DNA of 62,253 nt from Acidobacteriota bacterium (GCA_012517875.1 JAAYUB010000139.1:1-62253), one strand, 5' to 3'; positions 26,952 to 44,229 are shown, counted from the first letter of the stretch. Made by a program: numbers and translations. Notes: generated from the letters alone by a model not told the origin.

Positions 26952-27656
26952 ATGGCCAAACGCGGAAAGAAATACAACAACGCCTCCCAACTCGTGGACC
27001 TGCGGGAATATGAACTAGACGAGGCTGTTGCCCTGATCAAGAAGATCGCCTTTGCCAAATTCGACGAGACACTCGAAGTCTCCATGCGGCTGGGCGTCAA
27101 TCCCAAGTACGCCGACCAGATGGTCCGCGGCACGGTGGTGCTGCCCCACGGTCTGGGCAAATCGAAGAAGGTGGCGGTCATCACCTCGGCCGAGAAGTTC
27201 AAGGAAGCCCAGGACGCCGGCGCCGACGAAGTGGGCGCCGAGGACCTGGTGGAGAAGATCTCCAAAGGCTACCTGGACTTTGACGCCGTCGTGGCCACAC
27301 CCGACATGATGAAGTTCGTCGGCCGCCTCGGCAAGGTTCTGGGCCCTCGCGGCCTGATGCCCAACCCCAAAACCGGCACCGTAACGACGGAGGTGGGGAA
27401 GGCCATCAACGAGATCAAAGCCGGCAAGGTGGAGTTCCGGGTGGACAAGGGCGGCGTGGTCCACGCTCCAGTCGGCAAGCTCTCCTTCGATGTGAAACAG
27501 CTCATCGAGAATGCGTCGGCCTTCATCGACGCCGTCGTCAAAGCCAAGCCGCCCGCCAGCAAGGGCAAGTATATCCATAGCATCTTCGCCTGTTCGTCCA
27601 TGGGGCCCGGGATCCAGATCTCCCTGCCCGCGTTCGAAAAAGGCGCGAGGAAATAG
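26952..27656 (+). CDS. rplA: 50S ribosomal protein L1
   Basis: A 234-residue protein of the mobile L1 stalk, and in other bacteria a translational repressor of its own operon. Family blocks include [40 protein letters not shown] and [16 protein letters not shown]. The C-terminus carries the usual [15 protein letters not shown] lies before the ATG. Confidence 0.98.
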   Translation: MAKRGKKYNNASQLVDLREYELDEAVALIKKIAFAKFDETLEVSMRLGVNPKYADQMVRGTVVLPHGLGKSKKVAVITSAEKFKEAQDAGADEVGAEDLVEKISKGYLDFDAVVATPDMMKFVGRLGKVLGPRGLMPNPKTGTVTTEVGKAINEIKAGKVEFRVDKGGVVHAPVGKLSFDVKQLIENASAFIDAVVKAKPPASKGKYIHSIFACSSMGPGIQISLPAFEKGARK

Positions 27657-27658
27657 CC

Positions 27659-28171
27659 GTGAACAAGACCGAAAAAGAACAACTGCGCGAAGAACTGCAC
27701 CACATCTTCAAAACCCACCCGTACGCCCTCGTACTCAGCTTCAGCGGGTTGAAGGTGAACGACGTGGCCGCCCTCCGGCGCAAGCTGCGCGATTCCAAGT
27801 GCGCCTACCGGGTGGTCAAAAACACCGTGGCCAAGATCGCCGCCGACGGCACGCCCATGGCCGCCCTGCTGGATCAGTTCGAGGGGACTACGGCCATTGC
27901 CTACCACCCCTCCGATCCCGTGGTCCTGGCCAGGATCTTCAGCGACTTCACCAAGGAAAACAAGGCCATCGGGTTCAAGGGCATCCTGCTCGAAGGCCGG
28001 CCGCTGCCCGCCGACCAGCTCGAGATGGTGGTCAACATGCCCACCAAGGACCAGTCGCTCAGCAAGCTGCTGTTCCTGCTCAATTACCCGGTCACCAGTC
28101 TGGCCCGCGTGCTCCAGGCGTCGCTCCGCGACCTCTGCCTGGTCATGAAGGAAGCTCGGAAAGAATCCTGA
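27659..28171 (+). CDS. rplJ: 50S ribosomal protein L10
   Basis: A 170-residue base of the L7/L12 stalk. It starts with GTG at 27659, only 2 bp after the rplA stop, and carries [20 protein letters not shown] and [11 protein letters not shown], with a C-terminal helix that binds L7/L12. The start lies so close to rplA that the usual L10 leader between the genes is absent. Confidence 0.97.
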   Translation: MNKTEKEQLREELHHIFKTHPYALVLSFSGLKVNDVAALRRKLRDSKCAYRVVKNTVAKIAADGTPMAALLDQFEGTTAIAYHPSDPVVLARIFSDFTKENKAIGFKGILLEGRPLPADQLEMVVNMPTKDQSLSKLLFLLNYPVTSLARVLQASLRDLCLVMKEARKES

Positions 28172-28204
28172 GATTGATAAGCAATTAATTCTGGAGGTAC
28201 CATA

Positions 28205-28591
28205 ATGTCTATCACCCGTGAAGAAGTCCTCAACTGGATCGAGCAGTCGACGATGCTGGAAATCGCCCAGCTGGTCAAGGACATCGAGACGAAGTTCGGT
28301 GTCTCCGCCGCCGCGGCCGCCCCGGTCATGGTGGGTGCCGCCGCCCCCGGCGCTGCCGCTGCGGCTGTGGCTGAGGAGAAGACCGAATTCGAAGTGGTCC
28401 TGAAGGAAGTGGGCGCCGAGAAAATCAAGGTCATCAAGGTGGTCCGCGAAGTCACCAGCCTGGGCCTGAAAGAGGCCAAGGACCTGGTGGAGGGCGCACC
28501 CAAGCCGGTCAAGGAAGGGGTCTCGAAGGACGAGGCCGAGTCCATCAAGAAGAAATTCGAAGAAGTCGGCGCCAAGGTTGAAATCAAGTAG
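28205..28591 (+). CDS. rplL: 50S ribosomal protein L7/L12
   Basis: A 128-residue multi-copy stalk protein that recruits translation factors. N-terminal dimerisation domain, an Ala/Pro-rich hinge ([18 protein letters not shown]) and the C-terminal factor-binding domain, with [20 protein letters not shown] and [26 protein letters not shown] lies upstream of the ATG. Confidence 0.98.
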   Translation: MSITREEVLNWIEQSTMLEIAQLVKDIETKFGVSAAAAAPVMVGAAAPGAAAAAVAEEKTEFEVVLKEVGAEKIKVIKVVREVTSLGLKEAKDLVEGAPKPVKEGVSKDEAESIKKKFEEVGAKVEIK

Positions 28592-28824
28592 GTCCGCGCC
28601 GGGGGACCGGCGAGAACCGGGAAAACGGGATGGAAGGGAGCGTTTCCCTTTCATTCCCTTTTTCCATTTAACCTTTTCTTTTTGCCCGGTTTAGGGTAGA
28701 ATTTGTGACATCCCGGCGGACGGTTGCAGCCCATCAGCTAGGCGCCCGTTGCCGCTCTGACAGATGCCGACCCCCCTTAACTGAGACGAGCCCGGACCCA
28801 TTCTTACCCTGGAGATTTACGCCC
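28592..28824 (+). other. rplL-rpoB spacer
   Basis: A 233-bp gap inside the operon. AAGGGA-GCGTT-TCCCTT (28634-28650) forms a small hairpin, followed by T-rich DNA (28656-28683). It could act as an attenuator that reduces readthrough into rpoB, as seen at this place in other bacteria. TAGAAT occurs at 28696, but no good -35 accompanies it. Confidence 0.3.
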
Positions 28825-33090
<4,266 letters not shown>

Positions 33091-33116
33091 GCGCTTCCGG
33101 CCAAGGAGGAACGAGC

Positions 33117-37313
<4,197 letters not shown>

Positions 37314-37344
37314 GTCGGGTCGGATCCTTCGTGCAAGGCCACCA

Positions 37345-37379
37345 ACCGGCCGGAGCAGATGCTCCGGCCGGTTTTTTTT
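37345..37379 (+). terminator. Strong intrinsic terminator of the rpoBC operon
   Basis: A perfect 12-bp stem ACCGGCCGGAGC / GCTCCGGCCGGT (37345-37356 with 37361-37372) closes a 4-nt loop AGAT and runs into eight T (37372-37379). Confidence 0.93.
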
Positions 37380-37592
37380 GAAGCGGGGAGAGGTGTGACC
37401 CCCAATCCGCCGCAGCGGATCGGGGACTTCCACCGGCGGGTCCCGCTGCGCCCGTTCGAGGCAGCCATGGATTTGTGGCCGGCGACGCGATCGACTGCAG
37501 GAGGCATCATGCCCACCTCTCCGTGTAGCGCAGGGGCGGTGTCGGCGCCGAGACTGGATGTGCGGGGTCCATCATGCGCGATGTTCCCCCCG
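37380..37592. other. Gene-free stretch after rpoC
   Basis: Together with the terminator and the promoter at 37593, this makes a 357-bp gap between rpoC and the dipeptidase gene. The open frame seen here is an upstream extension of the dipeptidase frame. I see no gene and no recognisable RNA. Confidence 0.45.
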
Positions 37593-37621
37593 TTGGCATC
37601 CACTCTCGAAGATGGTACACT
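37593..37621 (+). promoter_or_regulatory. Sigma-70 promoter of the dipeptidase operon
   Basis: TTGGCA (37593-37598), 17 nt, TACACT (37616-37621), with TGG before the -10 as in extended -10 promoters. The leader would be about 43 nt. Confidence 0.6.
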
Positions 37622-37670
37622 CATCGCTTGGGGCTCGATTCGGCCCAATCCGACCAGGAGATTGATCGTG

Positions 37671-38966
37671 ATGCTGATCCGCCGCCTGTTGCTGTTCGGC
37701 GCCGCCGCGGTCGCGCTGCTGCTGCCCATCGTTACGGCGGTGCCCGCGGACACCCGCCCTGCTGCGACGGCCGTGCCGCCGGCCCCGGCCGGCTACGAGG
37801 CCGGCTTGTGGCGGCGCGCCGTCACGCTGACCCATCGCGCCCTGGTCATCGACACCCATTGCGACGCCACCGGTCGGATGCAAAAAGCCGAGTACAACTT
37901 TGCCGCCGACACGCCCGAAGTTCACGTGGACATCCCTAAGATGCGCCGGGGCGGACTCGACGCCGAGTTCATGGCCGCGTTCACCTCGCCCCGCCATGAG
38001 GGCGCCGACGCGGTCACCGAGGCGCTGGGCCAGCTCGAGGCGCTGCGCGACACCGTCGACCGGCACCCTGGGGCGCTGGTCTTTGCCCGCACCGCTGGCG
38101 AGGTCGAGGCCGCGCCCAGAGCCGGCCGCCTGGCGCTGCTGGCCAGTCTGGAAAATGGCACGCCCATCCTGGAAAATCGGCTGGATCTGCTCCGGCTGTA
38201 CCACCGGCTGGGAGTGCGCTATATCGGCCTCTGTCATAACACATCCAACTTCCTGTGCGACAGCTCCACCGACACGCCCACCTCCGGCGGACTCAGCACC
38301 TGGGGGCGGACGGTGGTGCGCGAGATGAACCGGCTGGGTATCATGGTGGACGTTTCGCACCTCGCCGACGCCACCGTGCGCGACCTGTTTGAGACGAGCC
38401 AGGCGCCCGTCTTCGCATCGCATTCCGCCTGCCGGGCGCTCTGCAACGCCCCGCGCAACCTGCCCGACGAGTTGATTCGCGCGATCGGCCGGCGCGGCGG
38501 TGTCGTCCAGGTGAACTTCTACGCCAGCTTCCTGAGCGATGAGTACGGCCGCCGGGAAGAGGAGCGGCGGGAGCGGCTCCGGCCGGAAATTGACAGGGTC
38601 CGGGCTCTGTTCACCACCGACATGGACGCGTATTTCCGCGAGATCACGCGAATCTTCAAGAATCACCCCATTCCACCGCCGCCGGTGTCCGCGCTCGTGG
38701 ACCACATCGACCACGTGGTCCGGTTGGCGGGAATTGACCATGTGGGGATCGGCTCCGATTTCGACGGCATCTCGGCCATGCCCGAAGGGATGAACGGCTG
38801 CCAGGACCTGCCCATGGTGACCTACCACCTGCTGCAGCGCGGCTATTCCGAGCCGGACATTGAAAAAATCCTCGGCCGCAACTTCTTGCGCTACTTCCGG
38901 GAGGTGGAGCGGACCGCCGCCCGGCTGCAGCGGCCGGAACCGGCCGCTGTCGAGGCGGGCCAGTGA
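37671..38966 (+). CDS. Membrane dipeptidase-type peptidase (M19)
   Basis: A 431-residue exported zinc dipeptidase. A signal peptide (LLLFGAAAVALLLPIVTAVPA) is followed by the amidohydrolase barrel of M19. Metal-binding blocks are visible: VIDTHCDA, LASLENGTPI (bridging Glu), LCHNTSNFLCDS, VDVSHLADATVRDL, FASHSACRALCNAPRNLPDE and VGIGSDFDG. It splits dipeptides in the periplasm and would complete peptide breakdown begun by the tricorn and S9 enzymes. The frame is open upstream to 37359, but that would cross the promoter; GTG 37668 and ATG 37671 are both possible, with CAGGAG 7-10 nt upstream. The last codon overlaps the GTG start of the next gene. Confidence 0.9.
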   Translation: MLIRRLLLFGAAAVALLLPIVTAVPADTRPAATAVPPAPAGYEAGLWRRAVTLTHRALVIDTHCDATGRMQKAEYNFAADTPEVHVDIPKMRRGGLDAEFMAAFTSPRHEGADAVTEALGQLEALRDTVDRHPGALVFARTAGEVEAAPRAGRLALLASLENGTPILENRLDLLRLYHRLGVRYIGLCHNTSNFLCDSSTDTPTSGGLSTWGRTVVREMNRLGIMVDVSHLADATVRDLFETSQAPVFASHSACRALCNAPRNLPDELIRAIGRRGGVVQVNFYASFLSDEYGRREEERRERLRPEIDRVRALFTTDMDAYFREITRIFKNHPIPPPPVSALVDHIDHVVRLAGIDHVGIGSDFDGISAMPEGMNGCQDLPMVTYHLLQRGYSEPDIEKILGRNFLRYFREVERTAARLQRPEPAAVEAGQ

Positions 38967-40093
38967 ACCGGTTCCTGCCAGCGCTTTGGGTGGCGCTACT
39001 CCTCGTCGCGGCCTGGCTGCTCACCCTGACGGCCTTTGCCGTGCTCGAGGGGAATGACAGCGGCCTCTACTGCCGCGAGGAGGACCGATCGCTGGCGGTC
39101 ATCGGAGTCATCCCCGGCTCGCGGTGGGCGACCGCGGGATTCCGGAGCGGCGATCGCATCACGGCCATCGACGGAGACACCGACCGGCTGCTCGACCGTC
39201 TGTATGCCGTCAAGATCGCCCAGCGCGAAGGGGATGCATACCGGTTCACGACCGTCCGGAGCGGAGTCGAAACGGAACGGGTCTATACCGCCGGGCCCAG
39301 CACCGCCCCGTGGCATAATTCGGCCAGTGTCTCCATCCTCTGCGAGACGGCGGTCAAGCTCGTCTATCTCGGCGCCGCGTTCTATTTTTTCTTCCTGTTC
39401 CAACCCGCCGGGCCCGTGAGCCGGGCCAGCGGAGCGCTCTTCCTGCTGCTGGCCCTGTTGACGCCGTTCTTTCAGCTCAACTTCGCCTACCTGTGCGATG
39501 TGCTGGGCGTCTGGAGCACCCGGGCGCTGACCGTGCCGCTGCTGACGGTGTGTCTGCTGCCGCTGGCGGTGTTGTGCGTGGGGAGCCGGCTGACGGAAGG
39601 GAATGCCCCGGGGCCGCCCACGGGGTTCGCCGGCCGCAGTCTCGTGGCGGTGTCGCTGCTGCTGTACGCCTCGTTCCTGTATGTGGCGCAGGACTATATC
39701 ACGGTGTTGGCCCGTGGAGATCCGCCGTCGGCCCTGGTGCCCATCTTCAGCGTCTTCATGGTGCTCAACGGCCTGCTGCTGTTGCTGCTGGTCACCGCGA
39801 CGGTGGTCGCCTTCCTGCTGGTCATCACCCGACTGGCCGGTTGGTCCGGAATCCGGCGCATGCCGGCCACCAACCGCCTGGTGGGCCTCCTGACCCTGGG
39901 CCTGGCCCTGCCCCTGCTGGCGGGCTTTTATCTGATGTACACGGATCAGCAGTTCACGCGCCTGTACGGACTGCGCAAGCTGCTGTACCTGATCTTCCCG
40001 GTGCTCTACATCCACGCCGTCACATTCTTCATGCGAAGCGCCGGCGGGGAGGATGTTGCCACCGGCCCCACCCCGCGGAGCGAAAACCCCTGA
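38963..40093 (+). CDS. Polytopic membrane protein with PDZ-like domain
   Basis: A 376-residue protein of unknown function. One N-terminal helix (LWVALLLVAAWLLTLTAFAV) is followed by a periplasmic PDZ-like domain (residues about 45-105), with GVIPGSRWATAGFRSGDRIT and an AIDGD turn. Then come about seven membrane helices from residue 125 to the end. This is like the sensory half of some bacterial histidine kinases, but no kinase, cyclase or other output domain follows, so it would need a partner. It starts with GTG 38963, overlapping the dipeptidase stop. The last 15 residues are polar. The neighbours suggest envelope or nutrient sensing, but that is only inference. Confidence 0.75.
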   Translation: MNRFLPALWVALLLVAAWLLTLTAFAVLEGNDSGLYCREEDRSLAVIGVIPGSRWATAGFRSGDRITAIDGDTDRLLDRLYAVKIAQREGDAYRFTTVRSGVETERVYTAGPSTAPWHNSASVSILCETAVKLVYLGAAFYFFFLFQPAGPVSRASGALFLLLALLTPFFQLNFAYLCDVLGVWSTRALTVPLLTVCLLPLAVLCVGSRLTEGNAPGPPTGFAGRSLVAVSLLLYASFLYVAQDYITVLARGDPPSALVPIFSVFMVLNGLLLLLLVTATVVAFLLVITRLAGWSGIRRMPATNRLVGLLTLGLALPLLAGFYLMYTDQQFTRLYGLRKLLYLIFPVLYIHAVTFFMRSAGGEDVATGPTPRSENP

Positions 40094-40125
40094 GCGCGGG
40101 GCCGGCCCCGCCGAGGAGATGCATC

Positions 40126-40767
40126 GTGACCGTCGCGACGACCACCCTGATTCTGATCCGACACGGCGAGACCGCCCTGAACGTGGAGAATATCTTCCGC
40201 GGCCGGACCGACATTCCCCTCAACGCCAACGGCCGCGAGCAGGCCGTGCGGCTGGCCGAGGCGCTCCGGACGCTGCCGCTGGCCGCCGTCTACTCCAGCC
40301 CCATGGACCGCGCGATGGCCACGGCGGCGCCTCTGGCCGCCGCCCACGGACTGACGGTTCAGCCGGCGGCGGCGTTCCATAACATCTGCTTGGGCGTGTG
40401 GGAAGGGCAGTCCAAGCGCGACGTCCAGCGGGAGCATCCGGAGCTCTGGCACCAGTGGGTGCACGACCCGGAGCACCTCCGCATCCCCGGCGGCGAAACG
40501 CTGGACGACCTGCGCGCCCGCGTCGAGGCGGGGCTGGCGGGGATCGTGGCCGCCCATACCGGGGCCACTGTGGCGGTGGTGTCGCACCGCAGTGTGCTCA
40601 AGGCGGCGCTGGCCGCCATCCTGGGCCTGGAACGACGGTACTTCTGGAAGTTCTACCTGGACAACGGCGCCTACACCACGGTGGAGCATCGTGCCGATAT
40701 TGGCTACACCATCACCCGGCTCAACGAAGGCTGCCATCTGGGGGAGCGGACGGAGGAGCTGTTCTAG
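40126..40767 (+). CDS. Histidine phosphatase family protein
   Basis: A 213-residue phosphoglycerate-mutase-like phosphatase. The catalytic LILIRHGETALNVENIF carries the phosphate-binding Arg-His-Gly, YSSPMDRAMATAAPL holds the second Arg, and VAVVSHRSVLKAALA the second His, all as expected. It lacks the insertions of true 2,3-bisphosphoglycerate-dependent mutases, so a small-molecule phosphatase (alpha-ribazole phosphatase or similar) is more likely. GTG 40126 is the start, with GAGGAG 7 nt upstream; the frame runs open further left as a shadow of the neighbour. It is the last gene of the dipeptidase operon. Confidence 0.88.
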   Translation: MTVATTTLILIRHGETALNVENIFRGRTDIPLNANGREQAVRLAEALRTLPLAAVYSSPMDRAMATAAPLAAAHGLTVQPAAAFHNICLGVWEGQSKRDVQREHPELWHQWVHDPEHLRIPGGETLDDLRARVEAGLAGIVAAHTGATVAVVSHRSVLKAALAAILGLERRYFWKFYLDNGAYTTVEHRADIGYTITRLNEGCHLGERTEELF

Positions 40768-40827
40768 GAGCCGGGCTGGAGGCTCGGGGCTCGTTGCTGA
40801 TCATCGTACTTCGGATATCGCGCTCGT

Positions 40828-41065
40828 AATTCGTAATCGTCATCGTAATCGCAATTCGTAATCGAGGCTCGAGACTCGAGGTTCGTGCCCGTAACGTGGA
40901 CATCGGAATTCGGACCTGGGTTCCGGGATCTGGGTCACAGAACCCGGATCCTGTTAGCTATCCGCGAACCTGTGTACCTGCTAACGTGGGAACCTGCGAA
41001 CATTCCAACGATCAAACCTTCGAACGGCTCGATTACGATCACGATTACGATGACGATTACGAATT
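40828..41065. repeat. Perfect 24-bp inverted repeat
   Basis: The 24 bases 40828-40851 (beginning AATTCGTAATCG) are the exact reverse complement of 41042-41065 (ending GATTACGAATT), with 190 nt between. Neighbouring words extend the match imperfectly over about 60 nt. The arms could pair in RNA or as a cruciform. Confidence 0.75.
40863..40881 (-). repeat. Convergent-gap 19-bp repeat, copy C
   Basis: The minus strand reads CCTCGAGTCTCGAGCCTCG, the consensus that joins copies A and B. It is flanked directly by the left arm of the inverted repeat. Confidence 0.6.
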
Positions 41066-41107
41066 GCGATAACGAATTACGAGTACGATTACGATTCAGA
41101 GCGCGGG

Positions 41108-42409
41108 TTAGGCGAGGCGGGCGTTCAGTGACAGGGCGAGGAGCTGCAGGTCGCGGTAACGCGCGCCGGCCCGCAGCATGGTCAGGGTTTTGTTGTGGCG
41201 GAGCGGCTCATCGCCGATCGCCGGATCCTGCTCCCGTGCCCGCTCGAAGTCGGGTGTGCCCGGGATGGGCGAGAAGCTGGCCAGCTGGATTTTAATTCCC
41301 AGCCGGTGCACGTACCGGATATCGACTTCCAACTCCGCCGGGTCCAATCCGGGCAGACCGAACAGCAGATAGGCGCCCATTTCACGCGCCGTGAAACCGG
41401 CCGCGCGCAGCGCAGCCACCGCCGCCTCGGCCGCGCCCCTGTCCACCTTGCCGGACGAGCGCGCCCGCGCCGCCTCTCCCATCCCCTCAAAGCCCAGTCG
41501 GATGGTGGCGAATCCGGCGGCTTGCAGGAGCCGGGCCGTGTCGCGGTCGATGTAGCGCGGATGGACGGCGTTGGGCAGATGGAACCGGATCGGCGGTCGC
41601 CACCGTGCGATCCCCTCCAGGATGGGCAGGAAGTGACGTTCGCGGTCGGCGAGCAGAGCGTCGTCATAGAAGGCCACGTGGCCCGCCCCCGTGACCGCCA
41701 CCGTCTGCCGCAGCTCGTCGAGGACCGCTCCGGGCGCCTTGCGTCGCAGCCCGTCGTACATCATGGGGGTGGCGCAGTAAGTGCAGTGGAACGGACATCC
41801 CCAGCCGGTGAGCACGGCGGCGTGCCGCAGCGGATGGCCGTAGAGATGATAGGCCGGCCGGAGAGAATCGAGCGCCGCCACCGGCAGCCCGGTGATGGCG
41901 GCAACCGCCCGGGCGGCCGCCATCGGTTCCGCCGCGGCTACCACGTCGTCGAACAGCCCCGACCGCTGCGCGTGCTCCGGGCAGAGCGCGGCGTAGACGC
42001 CGCCGAGCACGATCCGGGCGCGGGGGAACGCGGCCCGCAGCCGGCGTGCCGCCCGAAACACGCCGCTGTACCAATACGTCATGGTGCTGCCCAGGAGGAC
42101 AAAATCGGGCTCGGCCATCGCCGCCAGGCGGGCGTCGAAATCGATGTCGCCCATCCCGAACCGGTAATAGTGGCGGCGCGTGCCGGCCAGCGGCGCCGGC
42201 TTGGGGATCCGCACGGACGGGAACCGGCCGGTGGCATGGAACCGGTCCGGGCCGCCCACCACCTCTCGGGCCAGGCAGTCGAGCAGTGTCACGCCGGCGC
42301 CCGCTGCCTCGAGCAGTGCGCCGACGTGCAGCAAGCCCAACGGCCGGAGCCAGAGGTCGTAGGCGGTGAAATCCTCGATCCAGGGATTGACCAGCAGCAC
42401 CCGGCTCAT
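41108..42409 (-). CDS. B12-binding-type radical SAM protein
   Basis: A 433-residue protein. Residues 1-170 look like a cobalamin-binding-type Rossmann domain (RVLLVNPWIEDF, VLLGSTMTYWYSG, ARIVLGGVYAALCPE), although no clear DxHxxG cobalamin motif is seen. The radical SAM domain has the iron-sulfur motif GCPFHCTYC (Cys205, Cys209, Cys212), followed by FYDDALLADRERHF and RLGFEGMGEAARA. It makes a 5'-deoxyadenosyl radical; the substrate is unknown. The frame is open far upstream, but ATG 42409 is the family start, overlapping the DUF4416 stop by 4 bp, so the two proteins are made together. C-terminal residues 340-433 form a small helical domain. Confidence 0.87.
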   Translation of the reverse strand: MSRVLLVNPWIEDFTAYDLWLRPLGLLHVGALLEAAGAGVTLLDCLAREVVGGPDRFHATGRFPSVRIPKPAPLAGTRRHYYRFGMGDIDFDARLAAMAEPDFVLLGSTMTYWYSGVFRAARRLRAAFPRARIVLGGVYAALCPEHAQRSGLFDDVVAAAEPMAAARAVAAITGLPVAALDSLRPAYHLYGHPLRHAAVLTGWGCPFHCTYCATPMMYDGLRRKAPGAVLDELRQTVAVTGAGHVAFYDDALLADRERHFLPILEGIARWRPPIRFHLPNAVHPRYIDRDTARLLQAAGFATIRLGFEGMGEAARARSSGKVDRGAAEAAVAALRAAGFTAREMGAYLLFGLPGLDPAELEVDIRYVHRLGIKIQLASFSPIPGTPDFERAREQDPAIGDEPLRHNKTLTMLRAGARYRDLQLLALSLNARLA

Positions 42410-42951
42410 GGTTGCGCCTGGGTCAGTTCGCGCCGGTAGGCGTCGCGGAGCTCCGTGAAGAAGGCCTGGTACGCGGGGGAGCGAAAGTCGGGGAACGTCC
42501 AGGGGAGCGCTTCCCAGCGCCGGTTCCGCCACTGGAGGGTCACTTCGCCCCAGATGCCCTCGGCGAGGTACACGCGGTGGGCAAAATTCTTTGTGCTGGC
42601 CAGCACGATTTTGGCCTGCTCCAGGTAGCCCGGGTCCAGGTTCACCGGCCGGCGGAGACCCGTCGCCTCGTCGGCGGCCAACTCCGCCTCGAGGCGGTTG
42701 GTAGTCACTTTCAGTGCGGGCAAGCCGCCCGGCGGCGCCAATCCCGCGAAGGCGGCAAACCGGCGCCACACCACCGGCCCCATGTCGTCGCGGTAGTAAT
42801 CGGTGAAGTTGAATGGCAGCGGTTCGCTCAGCCGGTCGACGGGACCGCATGCGGATGTGAGCCGCTCCAAGACCGCCGCCCACGGGAAGCCGTCGGCATA
42901 GAGCACGCCGCAGAACAGCTTCACCGGCGGGACGGATCGGATCTGGCCCAC
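42406..42951 (-). CDS. DUF4416 family protein
   Basis: A 181-residue protein matching DUF4416: VKLFCGVLYADG at the start, FTDYYRDDMGPVVWRRFAAF, LKVTTNRLEAELAAD, RRPVNLDPGYLEQAKIVLAS, TKNFAHRVYLAEGIWGEVTL and LPWTFPDFRS. Function is unknown. The NLDPGY and HRVYL blocks hold conserved polar residues that could form an active site. GTG 42951 is the start, with AGGAGG 5 nt upstream. It is the first gene of a two-gene operon, translationally coupled to the radical SAM protein, suggesting that the two act in one pathway. Confidence 0.87.
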   Translation of the reverse strand: MGQIRSVPPVKLFCGVLYADGFPWAAVLERLTSACGPVDRLSEPLPFNFTDYYRDDMGPVVWRRFAAFAGLAPPGGLPALKVTTNRLEAELAADEATGLRRPVNLDPGYLEQAKIVLASTKNFAHRVYLAEGIWGEVTLQWRNRRWEALPWTFPDFRSPAYQAFFTELRDAYRRELTQAQP

Positions 42952-42974
42952 GACAGCCTCCTGGATCAGCCGCC

Positions 42975-43003
42975 ATTATGCCCCAGACGCGGTGATTTGG
43001 CCA
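42975..43003 (-). promoter_or_regulatory. Candidate promoter of the DUF4416-radical SAM operon
   Basis: On the minus strand TGGCCA (43003-42998), 17 nt, CATAAT (42980-42975), 24 bp before the GTG start. The -10 is good, the -35 fair. Confidence 0.4.
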
Positions 43004-43063
43004 GCCGCGGAATCCCTCCGGCCGCTACCGCGTCATAATTGTGTGAATCGAACGCCGGGGATC

Positions 43064-43072
43064 TGGTACAAT
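43064..43072 (+). promoter_or_regulatory. Extended -10 promoter of the HD-GYP regulator
   Basis: TGGTACAAT matches the extended -10 form TGnTANAAT, 24 bp before the ATG. No good -35 is present, which such promoters do not need. Confidence 0.5.
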
Positions 43073-43096
43073 CATCTTTCTGAACCGGGAGGCCGC

Positions 43097-44197
43097 ATGC
43101 TGGATTTCTCCCACCTCAGACCCGAAGAGCGCCACGTCCTCATCGCCGACGACGAACCCATGGTGCACTCCGTGCTCACGGCGATCCTCAACCGGCTGGG
43201 TTTCACCGCCATCAGCGCCTTCGACGGGCTGGAAGCCGCCAAGCAGCTTCAGGCGGTGCGGCTGCCCCTGGTGTTCACCGACATCAACATGCCCGGGATG
43301 AACGGCATCGACCTCTGCCGCTGGGTGCGGACCCACGCGCCGGACACGTCGGTCATCGCCATCTCCGGCGGCACCGACCTGACCACGGTGGTGGAGGTGA
43401 TGCAGCTCGGCGCTTGCGACTACATCCAGAAGCCGTTCACCGTCCAGGCCATCGCCATCAGCCTGCAGAAGACGTTCGAAAAGCGCACTCTGGTCATCGA
43501 GAACCGCAACTACGTGGCCAACCTGGAGAACATGGTCCAGGAGCGGACCGTTGAACTGCGCAAGGCGCTCCACGAAGCCGAGCGGAGTTTCGACAACACC
43601 ATCATCGCGTTCGCCCTGGCCCTGGAAATGCGCGAGCATGAAACCCACGAGCATTCCATCCGGGTGCGGGACTACGCCATGCTCCTGGCGCGCCGGGCCG
43701 GTCTGGCCGGAAGCGAAATCCACAACCTGTCGGTGGGCGCCATCCTTCACGACATCGGCAAGATCGGCGTCCCGGACCGCATCCTGCTCAAGCCCGGGCC
43801 GCTGACCCCCGACGAATGGACGGTGATGCGCCAGCACCCTGTCATCGGGGCCCGCATGATCGACCGCATCGATTCGCTGCCGGGGGCCACCCACGTGGTG
43901 CTGTCCCATCACGAATGGTTCGACGGCAGCGGCTACCCCCACGGTCTCAAGCAAGACCAAATCCCCCTGGAGGCCCGCCTGTTCGCGGTGGTCGACACTC
44001 TGGACGCCATGACCTCGGACCGGCCGTACCGCCGCGCCCTGAGTTTCGAGGATGCGTACGCGGAAGTCGGCCGGAACACCGAACGGCAGTTCGATCCCGA
44101 AATCGTCCGCGTCTTCCGCGACATCCCCATGGACGATTTTCTGGCCATCCGGGACCGGGTGGCCACCGCCGCCCCGGTCCCGTCAGCCGGCTCCTGA
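43097..44197 (+). CDS. Response regulator with HD-GYP output domain
   Basis: A 366-residue signalling protein. The receiver domain ([31 protein letters not shown] with phosphoacceptor Asp62, [18 protein letters not shown] and YIQKPF) is followed by a coiled-coil linker. The HD-GYP domain carries His218-Asp219 in [38 protein letters not shown] (from His271) and DRPYR. HD-GYP enzymes degrade cyclic-di-GMP, and all metal and GYP residues seem to be present, so it is probably active. The partner kinase is not adjacent. ATG 43097 is chosen because GGGAGG lies 4 nt before it; the frame is open to 42992. Confidence 0.93.
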   Translation: MLDFSHLRPEERHVLIADDEPMVHSVLTAILNRLGFTAISAFDGLEAAKQLQAVRLPLVFTDINMPGMNGIDLCRWVRTHAPDTSVIAISGGTDLTTVVEVMQLGACDYIQKPFTVQAIAISLQKTFEKRTLVIENRNYVANLENMVQERTVELRKALHEAERSFDNTIIAFALALEMREHETHEHSIRVRDYAMLLARRAGLAGSEIHNLSVGAILHDIGKIGVPDRILLKPGPLTPDEWTVMRQHPVIGARMIDRIDSLPGATHVVLSHHEWFDGSGYPHGLKQDQIPLEARLFAVVDTLDAMTSDRPYRRALSFEDAYAEVGRNTERQFDPEIVRVFRDIPMDDFLAIRDRVATAAPVPSAGS

Positions 44198-44206
44198 CGC
44201 CGATGC

Positions 44207-44229
44207 GGGACCGGTGTCCGGCCGGTCCC
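44207..44229 (+). terminator. Hairpin after the HD-GYP gene, possible terminator
   Basis: GGGACCGG / CCGGTCCC (44207-44214 with 44222-44229) with a 7-nt loop, 9 bp after the stop. No U-run, so termination may be weak or factor-dependent. Confidence 0.4.

Larger units (their letters stand above)
40768..41107. repeat. Repeat-rich gene-free gap between convergent genes
   Basis: A 340-bp gap whose sequence is built from short degenerate words. Left part: GAGCCGGGCTGGAGGCTCGG, then several TCGTAATCG words, then CGAGGCTCGAGACTCGAGG (repeat copy C). Middle: TTCCGGGATCTGGGT facing AACCCGGATCC, an imperfect palindrome near 40921-40951, and several AACCTG/AACGTG words. Right: a run of CGATTACGA and GAATTACGA words. 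Local GC content is far below the flanks. No gene, and no intrinsic terminator with a T-run. Confidence 0.7.

Noticed and set aside
28690-28702. Internal promoter before rpoB
   Set aside because: TAGAAT is present, but no -35 with 16-18 nt spacing could be found.
40768-41107. CRISPR array
   Set aside because: The repeated words are short, degenerate and in both orientations; there are no regular repeats with unique spacers and no cas genes.
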